Assembly: GCA_016933045.1 (NCBI GenBank)
Contig: JAFGBR010000079.1
Span: 1 to 44,548, forward strand
Direction: 5' to 3'
Length of the DNA: 44,548 nt
Source: Marinilabiliaceae bacterium
GTDB taxonomy: Bacteria > Bacteroidota > Bacteroidia > Bacteroidales > Marinilabiliaceae
The position numbers and the translations under genes were made by a program. The notes under the pieces were generated by a model. It was given only the letters and a program-made list of their open reading frames with translations. It made no database searches and was not told where the DNA came from. Position 1 is the stretch's first letter. Each line of letters begins with the position of its first letter. This document shows positions 17,809 to 25,515 of this stretch, one piece after another.

Positions 17809-18876
17809 ATGATTATACCTAACCCAATTATTGGAACCAGTTTACATGCTATTGGAGGCATATCAGCATCGGTTTGTTATACTCCATCTCACAAGCTAAA
17901 ATCATGGTCGTGGGGTACTTTTTGGTTAGTACAGTCTGTTTTTGCATGGATACTAATGCCGGCTATTATTGGCTACTTTACAGTTCCTGATTTCTTTAAC
18001 ATTTTAGCAAATGCCCCATCAAAAGCATTATGGGGAGCTTTTATTCTTGGTGCTGCCTACGGGTTTGGGGGTATGTCGTTTGGCTTAGCCATTAAACACA
18101 TTGGCTATTCATTAACCTATACCATTGCCATTGGTATTTCTGCGGTTTTAGGCACCATATTACCACTATCAATTCTGGGAGGATTAGAAAGCTATTTCAC
18201 TCGTCCGGGAGCCGGCATCGTTTTAATAGGGATGATAATTTCCATAATAGGAGTTGTTTTATGCGGTTGGGCAGGTTTTAGAAAAGAACAAGACCTCAAA
18301 TCACAAACAAACGACAAACCAACATTCAATATGTCAATAGGTTTAATGCTTGCAATAGTAGCAGGTATCTTATCGGGAGTATTCAACATTTCGCTGGAAT
18401 TAGGACAGCCAATATCAGATATTGCAGCACAAAAAGGAGCCGGCCATTTCGAAGGAAATGCAAAAATAATTGTCTCTACTGCTGGGTGCTTTATTGTCAA
18501 CTTCATATGGTTTTTAGTACTAGGGATTCGTCAAAAAACACTAAAAGAATACACTTCTAAATCAGGTATTCCTACATCTGTAAGATTAAGAAACACGCTT
18601 TGGTCGGCTTTAGCAGGTTCTCTTTGGTTCCTTCAATTCTTTTTTTACGGATTGGGTCATGTTAAAATGGGTAATTTCCAATTCGTTAGCTGGGCATTAC
18701 ACATGTCTATGCTCATATTTTTTAGCTACATGGTAGGAGTATTAATGAAAGAGTGGAAAAACGTAAGCAAAAAAACATATTTATTACTGATTATTGCTCT
18801 TCTTATTTTAGTTACATCGTTCATTATAACTGGTTATGGAAGCTACATTGGTGAAGCAGCAATGGCAAACGTTTAA
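17809..18876 (+). CDS. rhaT: L-rhamnose/proton symporter-like transporter (RhaT family)
   Basis: This 355-residue inner-membrane protein has about ten hydrophobic segments in the drug/metabolite-transporter-like pattern of RhaT. Typical RhaT features are the N-terminal IIGTSLHAIGGISASVCYTP, KSWSWGTFWLVQSVFAWI, and GAAYGFGGMSFGLAIKHIG. It should bring released L-rhamnose, or possibly a methylated derivative, into the cytoplasm. It lies between rhamnose mutarotase and the corrinoid protein gene (21 bases to the next start). Confidence 0.88.
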   Translation: MIIPNPIIGTSLHAIGGISASVCYTPSHKLKSWSWGTFWLVQSVFAWILMPAIIGYFTVPDFFNILANAPSKALWGAFILGAAYGFGGMSFGLAIKHIGYSLTYTIAIGISAVLGTILPLSILGGLESYFTRPGAGIVLIGMIISIIGVVLCGWAGFRKEQDLKSQTNDKPTFNMSIGLMLAIVAGILSGVFNISLELGQPISDIAAQKGAGHFEGNAKIIVSTAGCFIVNFIWFLVLGIRQKTLKEYTSKSGIPTSVRLRNTLWSALAGSLWFLQFFFYGLGHVKMGNFQFVSWALHMSMLIFFSYMVGVLMKEWKNVSKKTYLLLIIALLILVTSFIITGYGSYIGEAAMANV

Positions 18877-18897
18877 AACAAAATAAAAAAAAGATAT

Positions 18898-19557
18898 ATG
18901 GAAGATATATTAGTAAAGCTGGGGTATTGTGTTGAGTTTGGAAAGGTTGACAAAAACGCTCCTTATCCGCCTGATATGAAAGGACAAGATGGCGCTGATG
19001 AATTAACAAAACAAGCCATTGAGCAGGGCATAAGTGCAGCAGTTATTTTGGAAGATGCACTGGTTGCTGCCATGAATCGAGTAGGACAAAAATTTACCGA
19101 AAAAAAAATCTTTATTCCTCAAATGCTAATGTCTGCAAAAGCTATGAATGCAGCAGTAGCGCATCTAAAACCCTTCTTTAATAGTGGTGAAATAACACGT
19201 AAAGGCAAATTCATAATTGCAACAGTAAAAGGCGACTTACACGATATTGGCAAAAACCTTGTTAAAATGGCCATTGAAGGTGCCGGATGGGAAGTTATTG
19301 ACCTTGGGGTTGATGTACCAACGGAAAAAGTTTTAGAAACAATACAGGCAAATCCTGATGCAAAGATTGGTTTATCTGCACTTTTAACAACTACAATGGG
19401 AAATATGCAGGTTACTGTTGAAAGCATAAAATCTAAATATCCTTCTAATGCAATAATTATTGGTGGAGCGCCGGTAAATGAAGAATTCAAAACTAAAATT
19501 GGAGCAGATTTTTATGCACCCGACCCTCAAAGTGCAGTATCTTATTTAAACCGATAA
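18898..19557 (+). CDS. Stand-alone corrinoid protein (methyl carrier)
   Basis: This 219-residue protein has the MtaC/MtbC/MttC layout: an N-terminal helical cap (about 1-95, LEDALVAAMNRVGQKF...IPQMLMSAKAM) followed by a Rossmann-like B12-binding domain (about 100-219). The base-off/His-on cobalamin signature is present: DLHDIG with the cobalt-ligand His115, then GLSALLTTT and GGAPVN. It would carry the methyl group on cobalamin between the substrate methyltransferase and the acceptor methyltransferase. Its stop is three bases before the next start, so the two are tightly coupled. Confidence 0.95.
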   Translation: MEDILVKLGYCVEFGKVDKNAPYPPDMKGQDGADELTKQAIEQGISAAVILEDALVAAMNRVGQKFTEKKIFIPQMLMSAKAMNAAVAHLKPFFNSGEITRKGKFIIATVKGDLHDIGKNLVKMAIEGAGWEVIDLGVDVPTEKVLETIQANPDAKIGLSALLTTTMGNMQVTVESIKSKYPSNAIIIGGAPVNEEFKTKIGADFYAPDPQSAVSYLNR

Positions 19558-19560
19558 ATA

Positions 19561-21180
19561 ATGACTGGTAAAGAAAGAGTTTTAAAAACCATTCAGCTCG
19601 AGCAAACAGACAGAACTCCCTGGGTTCCTTTTGTTGGTTGTCATGGGGCTACACTTTTGGGGCTAACAGCTACCGATTATTTAAAATCGGCCAATCATAT
19701 TGTCAATGGCATCAGCAAAGCCATTGAACTATACAATCCCGATGGGATACCGGTTATATTCGACCTCCAACTCGAAGCCGAAGCTTTAGGCTGCGAATTA
19801 ACATGGGCTGACAACAATCCACCAGCTGTAACCGATCATGTATTAACTAATGGCAAAACACTATCAGACCTCATTATACCAGATAAAAACAGCGGACGAA
19901 TTCCAATAGCGATAGAAGCAACAAAAAAAATTCGCGAACTACATCCCGATATAGCACTTTACGGATTAATTACAGGCCCTTTCACACTAACTCTCCATCT
20001 ATTAGGAACCGATATATTCATGAAAATGATGGAAGCACCTGATGAAGTAATAGAAATAATGGAGTTTACAAATGAAGTAGCTAAAACAATGGCCACTTAT
20101 TACATCGAAGCCGGATGTGATATTATTGCAGTTGTTGATCCGATGACTTCACAAATTGACCCAACGATGTTCGAGCAATTTGTTACTCCTTCGGCCATTG
20201 ATTTATTTAGCTTTATCAGAGAAAAGAAAGCTTTAAGCTCATTCTTTGTTTGCGGCCATGCCGAACAAAACATCGAAGTGATGTGCAAATGTAAACCTGA
20301 TAACATATCCATTGACGAAAACATATCACTCACCTACGTAAAAGATATAGCACTTAAACACAACATCAGTTTTGGAGGTAATTTAAAACTAACTGTTGTT
20401 ATGCTAATGGGAACTGAAGAAGATAACCAAATTAATGCACTTGAATGTATTGATTTAGGAGGAAACAAAGGATTCATACTTGCTCCCGGATGCGATCTGC
20501 CAATGAACACCCCCATTGAAAATATACAGGCAATTACCACTATAGTGAGCGATTCATATCAACAAAAGGTTCTTAGAGCTAAAGAAAAGTCCGAAACTTC
20601 AATAGAACTGCTTAACATGAAAGATTATGGATCGACAGGAAAAGTAATTGTAGATATAATAACTCTCGATTCCGAATCGTGCGCTCCATGCCAATATATG
20701 GTTGAAGCAGTTAAACATATTGCCCCTCACTTCGATGGGCTGGTTGAATGGAGAGAACACGCCATTAAAAAAATGGAAGCTGTTTCGTTCATGAACTCAC
20801 TTATGGTTAAAAACATACCAACAATATGCATTGATGGAAAAATTGCTTTTGTATCGCAAATACCTCCAAAACAAAAACTTATTGATACCATACAATCACG
20901 TTTAAACGAAAAGCTTAAGAATATCATTCTATCGAAAAATGCAGAACTTACTATAATTACACAAGATGAAACCAGTGGAAATGAACTAAAATCAAACATT
21001 GAAACTGCAATGAAAGAAACCGGAAAACATTATAAAATAAATATTAACACAACCGAAAAACTGGCTAGTAAATATGGAGTTTATGAATTTCCTGCAGTAA
21101 TTTTAACTGAGCATAAAATAAAATCGCAAGGCGAAACACCCAAAGTTGAAATTATTAAAGAATGGCTTAAAGATTTATAA
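19561..21180 (+). CDS. MtaA-like methyltransferase fused to thioredoxin-like domains
   Basis: This 539-residue protein has a URO-D/MtaA-type barrel at about 1-345 (MTGKERVLKTIQLEQTDR start, typical of MtaA/CmuA relatives). Cys231 (FVCGH) and Cys311 (APGCDLP) match two of the usual metal-ligand positions. The HxC His appears replaced by Phe, with His233 just after the Cys as a possible substitute. A thioredoxin-like domain follows with active site C374-A-P-C377 and a cis-Pro region NIPTICID. A further domain of similar outline (YEFPAVIL) has no Cys pair. Its position directly after the corrinoid protein suggests it methylates or demethylates that protein; the thioredoxin part may serve reductive reactivation or thiol transfer. 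These roles are inferred. Confidence 0.85.
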   Translation: MTGKERVLKTIQLEQTDRTPWVPFVGCHGATLLGLTATDYLKSANHIVNGISKAIELYNPDGIPVIFDLQLEAEALGCELTWADNNPPAVTDHVLTNGKTLSDLIIPDKNSGRIPIAIEATKKIRELHPDIALYGLITGPFTLTLHLLGTDIFMKMMEAPDEVIEIMEFTNEVAKTMATYYIEAGCDIIAVVDPMTSQIDPTMFEQFVTPSAIDLFSFIREKKALSSFFVCGHAEQNIEVMCKCKPDNISIDENISLTYVKDIALKHNISFGGNLKLTVVMLMGTEEDNQINALECIDLGGNKGFILAPGCDLPMNTPIENIQAITTIVSDSYQQKVLRAKEKSETSIELLNMKDYGSTGKVIVDIITLDSESCAPCQYMVEAVKHIAPHFDGLVEWREHAIKKMEAVSFMNSLMVKNIPTICIDGKIAFVSQIPPKQKLIDTIQSRLNEKLKNIILSKNAELTIITQDETSGNELKSNIETAMKETGKHYKININTTEKLASKYGVYEFPAVILTEHKIKSQGETPKVEIIKEWLKDL

Positions 21181-21195
21181 AATACACACCACAAC

Positions 21196-22077
21196 ATGAC
21201 ACTACTTGATAAATTAAAAAACAAACAGGTACTTATCTCCGACGGATCGTGGGGAACATTTCTTCAACAAAAAGGTTTACAGGCAGGTGACTGTCCCGAA
21301 CTTTGGAATATTGAGCATCCCGGAGATGTACTTGCAATTGCACAAAGCTATATAGATGCCGGATCGGATATGATTGAAACAAACAGTTTTGGAGGCTCAC
21401 GCTTTAAACTTGCAATGTTCGGGCTACAGGACAGAGTACATGAACTAAACAAAGCCGCTGCTGAAATATCGCGCAAAGCCGCCGGAACTGACAAAACAGT
21501 TTTAGGAAGTGTTGGCCCAACAGGCAAAATACTCATGATGGGCGATGTAACAGAAGAGGAACTTTACAATGCCTTTAAAGAACAATGCATGGCCTTAGAG
21601 GAAGGCGGTGCCGATGCTATTGTAATTGAAACCATGAGCGACATTACTGAAGCTGGTTGTGCAATACGTGCTGCTAAAGAAAACACAAAATGCACTGTTA
21701 TTTGCACCATGACATTTGAGCAATCAGCACCCGGTCAGTACAACTCAATGATGGGTGCTACACCTACCGAAATGGTAGAACAACTAATACCTCTTGGGGT
21801 TGATATTATTGGTGCCAATTGCGGCAATGGCATTGAAGGTATGATTGATATTGTTAAAGAGATTCGCAAATCAAATACTGACATTCCGATACTTATTCAT
21901 GCAAATGCAGGTATGCCACAGTATGTTGATGGTAAAACCATTTTCCCCGAATCACCCAATCAAATGGCTAGTTGTGTAAACGGACTAATTGATGCAGGAG
22001 CCAACATTATCGGGGGATGTTGTGGAACTTTTCCCGAACACATTAAAAAAATGGCCGAAGTAGCAAAAAACAAATAA
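21196..22077 (+). CDS. Homocysteine S-methyltransferase (MetH N-terminal-type)
   Basis: This 293-residue cytoplasmic enzyme is equivalent to the homocysteine-binding barrel of MetH or BHMT. It has SDGSWGTFLQ at the start, ETNSFGGSRFKL, and the zinc-binding Cys triad C209 (GANCGNG) and C275/C276 (GGCCGT). It lacks folate, cobalamin and activation domains of its own, so it needs a separate methyl donor. The corrinoid protein two genes upstream is the obvious candidate. The expected product is methionine. It lies 16 bases after the MtaA-like gene. Confidence 0.93.
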   Translation: MTLLDKLKNKQVLISDGSWGTFLQQKGLQAGDCPELWNIEHPGDVLAIAQSYIDAGSDMIETNSFGGSRFKLAMFGLQDRVHELNKAAAEISRKAAGTDKTVLGSVGPTGKILMMGDVTEEELYNAFKEQCMALEEGGADAIVIETMSDITEAGCAIRAAKENTKCTVICTMTFEQSAPGQYNSMMGATPTEMVEQLIPLGVDIIGANCGNGIEGMIDIVKEIRKSNTDIPILIHANAGMPQYVDGKTIFPESPNQMASCVNGLIDAGANIIGGCCGTFPEHIKKMAEVAKNK

Positions 22078-22087
22078 GTATAAAAGG

Positions 22088-23020
22088 GTGAAGCAAATTC
22101 CAATACATATTATAAGTGGTTTTTTAGGTAGTGGCAAAACAACACTTCTCATACATCTGTTAAATAACTTCAACAGCACAAAAAAAATTGCCATTGTTCA
22201 AAACGAATTTGCTCCCGGAAATATCGATGGAAAGACATTAAAAAAAGAGGTATCAAGGCATTTTGAGCTACTCGAATTTAATAACGGATCTGTATTTTGT
22301 GTATGTCTTCTCTCCGATTTTTTAACCGGATTAAACTCCTTTGCCCAACAACACAACCCCGATTTGATTTTTATTGAAACAAGCGGCATGTCCGATCCTG
22401 TTTCTGTAGGCGAAATATTCAATGCAAAAACAAATGAACTGTTCTTTCTATCATCTGTAACCTCTATTGTTGATGCTCAACATTTTTTAAAAATCCACCA
22501 TAAGCTCCCACAAATAAAAAATCAATTGTTAATAGCCGATAATATCATAATCAACAAAACAGATATTACACCTAACAACCAAGCCATTACTTCATATTTA
22601 AAAAAAATAAACCCCACAGCCAAAATAATTGAAACATCTTTTTGCCAAATACCAGTTCAACTTTATAACACCGAGCTATACTCAAACAGCACAGGCAACA
22701 AATATCTACCTGTTAGCCTCATAAATAATGGAAGTTTTAAAATAAATTCGGCAGTTTTAAAAACAACCACCCCACTCCCTGATACACAAATAAGTTCATT
22801 ATTAAAAAAATTAGCCTCATTAACATACCGTGTTAAAGGGTTTATTGCATCTACCGATGGAAACGTTTACTCAGTACAATGTGTTATGGATCAAATTAAC
22901 ATTTCAAAAATAGATGCTGAAACACGGCAAACAGAGATAATTGCAATTGGTAATGCCATTCAGGAAAGTGTACTAAAACAGTTGTATTTATCATTTGCAA
23001 AACCAAAAACATTTGATTAA
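22088..23020 (+). CDS. CobW/COG0523-family metallochaperone GTPase
   Basis: This 310-residue P-loop GTPase carries GFLGSGKTT (Lys17), ETSGMSDP and the guanine-specificity motif NKTD, followed by a divergent C-terminal domain. COG0523 proteins normally carry a CxCC metal motif; here it reads FCVCL (C71, C73), with the last Cys replaced by Leu. The start is GTG at 22088, because the P-loop begins at residue 11 and no ATG precedes it. In this operon it may handle cobalt/cobalamin, or zinc for the zinc-dependent methyltransferases. Function is inferred from family and neighbours. Confidence 0.88.
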   Translation: MKQIPIHIISGFLGSGKTTLLIHLLNNFNSTKKIAIVQNEFAPGNIDGKTLKKEVSRHFELLEFNNGSVFCVCLLSDFLTGLNSFAQQHNPDLIFIETSGMSDPVSVGEIFNAKTNELFFLSSVTSIVDAQHFLKIHHKLPQIKNQLLIADNIIINKTDITPNNQAITSYLKKINPTAKIIETSFCQIPVQLYNTELYSNSTGNKYLPVSLINNGSFKINSAVLKTTTPLPDTQISSLLKKLASLTYRVKGFIASTDGNVYSVQCVMDQINISKIDAETRQTEIIAIGNAIQESVLKQLYLSFAKPKTFD

Positions 23021-23025
23021 GCACA

Positions 23026-23733
23026 ATGGATATAAATAAACTAATAGAAATACAACTAAGCCAAAACGACATTGAGGTACACGCCAAAAATGTAGCCGCT
23101 TTAATGGAATATACTCTTGAGTCAGATCAACACATGGATTATGTTATTCACTCAATGATTAATAAGGCATACCAGTCAATTATGCCTATTGGTGGATTCA
23201 TTATTAATCAAATTGAACATATCGATATCAAGTCGGGCTCTATTAAAGTGAACAACATACTGTTTAATGTTGGGAAAATAATTGCCTCACAGCTTAAACA
23301 TGCCGAATATGCAGCTGTTTTCTACGCCACAATAGGTAATTACGTTGAAAAAGAATCTAAAAAAATGATTGAAACAGGCGATCTGCTCGAAGGCTATACT
23401 CTCGACCTAATCGGCTCCGAAGCCGCGGAATTTATGGCATCATCAATACACCAAACAATAAAACTTGAAGCAAACAAAAACAATTTAAACATTACAAACC
23501 GTTTTAGTCCCGGGTATTGCAACTGGGATGTAAACGAACAACATAATCTTTTTAGCCTGTTTAACAATAACCAAATACCTGTAACTCTTAACAATTCTGC
23601 GCTAATGAATCCCATAAAATCGGTGAGCGGACTGGTTGGCATTGGAAAAGAAGTAATATTCAAACCTTATTCATGCGCCAAATGCAGCGATAAAAAATGT
23701 ATTTACAGAAATAAAAAATCAGAAAAAAATTAA
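23026..23733 (+). CDS. MetH-activation-domain-like protein (corrinoid reactivation)
   Basis: This 235-residue protein resembles the cobalamin-dependent methionine synthase activation domain, which reductively remethylates inactive cob(II)alamin using S-adenosylmethionine. The signature RFSPGYCNWDVNEQHNLFSLF corresponds to the conserved RxSPGY segment that contacts SAM. The C-terminal tail adds C217-AK-C220-SDKK-C225, a cluster absent from E. coli MetH but seen in stand-alone versions from anaerobes, possibly binding iron-sulfur or zinc. It starts five bases after the CobW gene. It would keep the operon's corrinoid protein active, replacing the RamA-type activators of other methyltransferase systems. 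Confidence 0.88.
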   Translation: MDINKLIEIQLSQNDIEVHAKNVAALMEYTLESDQHMDYVIHSMINKAYQSIMPIGGFIINQIEHIDIKSGSIKVNNILFNVGKIIASQLKHAEYAAVFYATIGNYVEKESKKMIETGDLLEGYTLDLIGSEAAEFMASSIHQTIKLEANKNNLNITNRFSPGYCNWDVNEQHNLFSLFNNNQIPVTLNNSALMNPIKSVSGLVGIGKEVIFKPYSCAKCSDKKCIYRNKKSEKN

Positions 23734-23760
23734 CAACAAAAACTACGAAACTATCTACAA

Positions 23761-25239
23761 ATGGAGACAAACACAGCGACCGAAGAAAACTCAACGCTAA
23801 TAAGCCGGCTCGATGCATTATACGAGTTTGACAGAGAGCCGGTATCGGAAAAAAAACTACATGGATGGAAAACATTTATCGGAATGTTTTCGGGTGAACA
23901 CATAGCAGGAACCGAATTTGTTCTTGGTTTTTTATTATTTCAGCATGGTGTTTCGGGTAAAGACTTAATTTTAGGTCTATTAATAGGAAACTTATTAGCT
24001 GTACTTAGCTGGGCATTTTTTTGTGCGCCTGTTGGCGTAAAAACCCGATTAACAATATACTGGCTAATACGAAAAGTATGCGACCCATACATAACCGTAA
24101 TTTACAGTGCTTTATACGCTCTCATACTTTGTTTATTGGCAGGGTCAATGGTTTATGTAGCGGTAACTTCAATATCCATCCCTTTTGGCGTACAAAACCC
24201 AAATTACCCAACCGATGTTATCCCTAATTTACCCTGGATAATAATTGCTGTTGTTATTGGTACTATTATAGCATTACTTGCCGTTTTAGGATTCGAAAAA
24301 ATAGCTCACTTCGCCAAGGTTTGTGCACCCTGGATGGCATTGGTATTTTTAGCCTGCGCAATAGCTGCTTTACCGGCAATAGGTATTAATTCATTAAACG
24401 ATTTTTGGCAAAAAGCTCCCTCCGAAATATTTAAAGGTGTTCCATTAAATGGATATTCACAGTACACAATTTGGCACGTAATAGGACTTGCATGGCTTTG
24501 CAATGCACCACAGCACATTGGCATGTCTGACATAACAATTTTCCGTTACGCAAAAAGCTGGAAACAAGGTTTTGCATCAGCGTTCGGCATGTATATAGGA
24601 CACTTTGGCGCATGGATATCATCGTATATTATGGTTGCTGTATATTTAAAAGTTATTGGCAGCACTAGCCCTCAACCGGGCGATGTTGCTTATTTTGCTG
24701 CTGGTTTGGCCGGTGCTGTATGTGTTGTTGTTGCCGGATGGACTACAGCCAATCCTACATTATACCGCACTGGGTTGGCCATACAGGTTCTCACACCAAA
24801 CTGGAAACGCTGGAAAGTAACTTTAGCTGCCGGTATTTTAATGATTATTGCTGCATGCATACCCGCAGTTGTTCACAACCTCGACCGCCTGGTAGCTTAC
24901 AACGGTATTGCATTTGTTCCACTGGGAGCTTTCATTTTTGTTGACTTATGGATATTACCTAAAATGGGTTTAGAAAGCTATTATACCGAAAAAAAGAGAT
25001 CTATGATAAGTTGGCCTGCCGGTACAGCCTGGATACTTTCGTTTTTTGTATGTTGGTTTTTGTATGCAAAAGATAACTTTGAGTTTCTAAGTTCATTTCC
25101 TCAACCAAATTGGTTAGCAAATATAAAAGCCGACTTAATGTATCTGTTGGCTCCCGAATGGGCTTTGGCTGTAATACTATATTTACTTTTCAGCTACTTA
25201 CAACAAAAAAGCAGTAAACTAAAAATGGTAACTAACTAA
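23761..25239 (+). CDS. NCS1-family permease (cytosine/purine-type)
   Basis: This 492-residue inner-membrane protein has about twelve hydrophobic segments. The first conserved segment (WKTFIGMFSGEHIAGTEFVLGF) and the AWLCNAPQHIGMSDITIF region look like the nucleobase:cation symporter-1 family. Family members import cytosine, purines, hydantoins, vitamins and other small N-containing solutes. Its place between the corrinoid-activation gene and the rhamnosidases suggests a substrate or cofactor related to the pathway, but which one cannot be read from sequence. A 61-residue membrane protein follows 41 bases later and may be a partner. Confidence 0.85.
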   Translation: METNTATEENSTLISRLDALYEFDREPVSEKKLHGWKTFIGMFSGEHIAGTEFVLGFLLFQHGVSGKDLILGLLIGNLLAVLSWAFFCAPVGVKTRLTIYWLIRKVCDPYITVIYSALYALILCLLAGSMVYVAVTSISIPFGVQNPNYPTDVIPNLPWIIIAVVIGTIIALLAVLGFEKIAHFAKVCAPWMALVFLACAIAALPAIGINSLNDFWQKAPSEIFKGVPLNGYSQYTIWHVIGLAWLCNAPQHIGMSDITIFRYAKSWKQGFASAFGMYIGHFGAWISSYIMVAVYLKVIGSTSPQPGDVAYFAAGLAGAVCVVVAGWTTANPTLYRTGLAIQVLTPNWKRWKVTLAAGILMIIAACIPAVVHNLDRLVAYNGIAFVPLGAFIFVDLWILPKMGLESYYTEKKRSMISWPAGTAWILSFFVCWFLYAKDNFEFLSSFPQPNWLANIKADLMYLLAPEWALAVILYLLFSYLQQKSSKLKMVTN

Positions 25240-25280
25240 AATATATTATCGGAGCTTACTATTTAACAAATTAATTACAC

Positions 25281-25466
25281 ATGAAAATAATACTTAAAAT
25301 AATATCAGCCTTGGGATTAGTATTAACCATAATTCCATCATTATTCGTTTTTAACGGAACAATAACAATGCAAAACAACTATTGGCTTATGGGTATAGGA
25401 ATGCTGCTTTGGTTTGGCAGTGCCCCATTTTGGATGAAAAGTAAACCACTTGAAGAAGATAATTAA
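25281..25466 (+). CDS. Small two-helix membrane protein
   Basis: This 61-residue protein has two hydrophobic segments (about 5-24 and 35-52, including WLMGIGMLLWFGSAPFWM) and a short acidic tail. The collinear position and 41-base gap after the NCS1 permease, with correct operon orientation, support it as a real gene. It could be an accessory subunit of that transporter. I do not recognise a named family. Confidence 0.65.
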   Translation: MKIILKIISALGLVLTIIPSLFVFNGTITMQNNYWLMGIGMLLWFGSAPFWMKSKPLEEDN

Positions 25467-25515
25467 AACCAACAACCTAACATCTTTAATGTTTTGATTA
25501 TTAAATATATAAACA

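Noticed and set aside
16376-21180. Haem biosynthesis (uroporphyrinogen decarboxylase) for the two URO-D proteins
   Set aside because: Both carry Cys motifs of metal-thiolate methyltransferases, one is fused to thioredoxin-like domains, and they surround a corrinoid protein in an operon without other haem genes.
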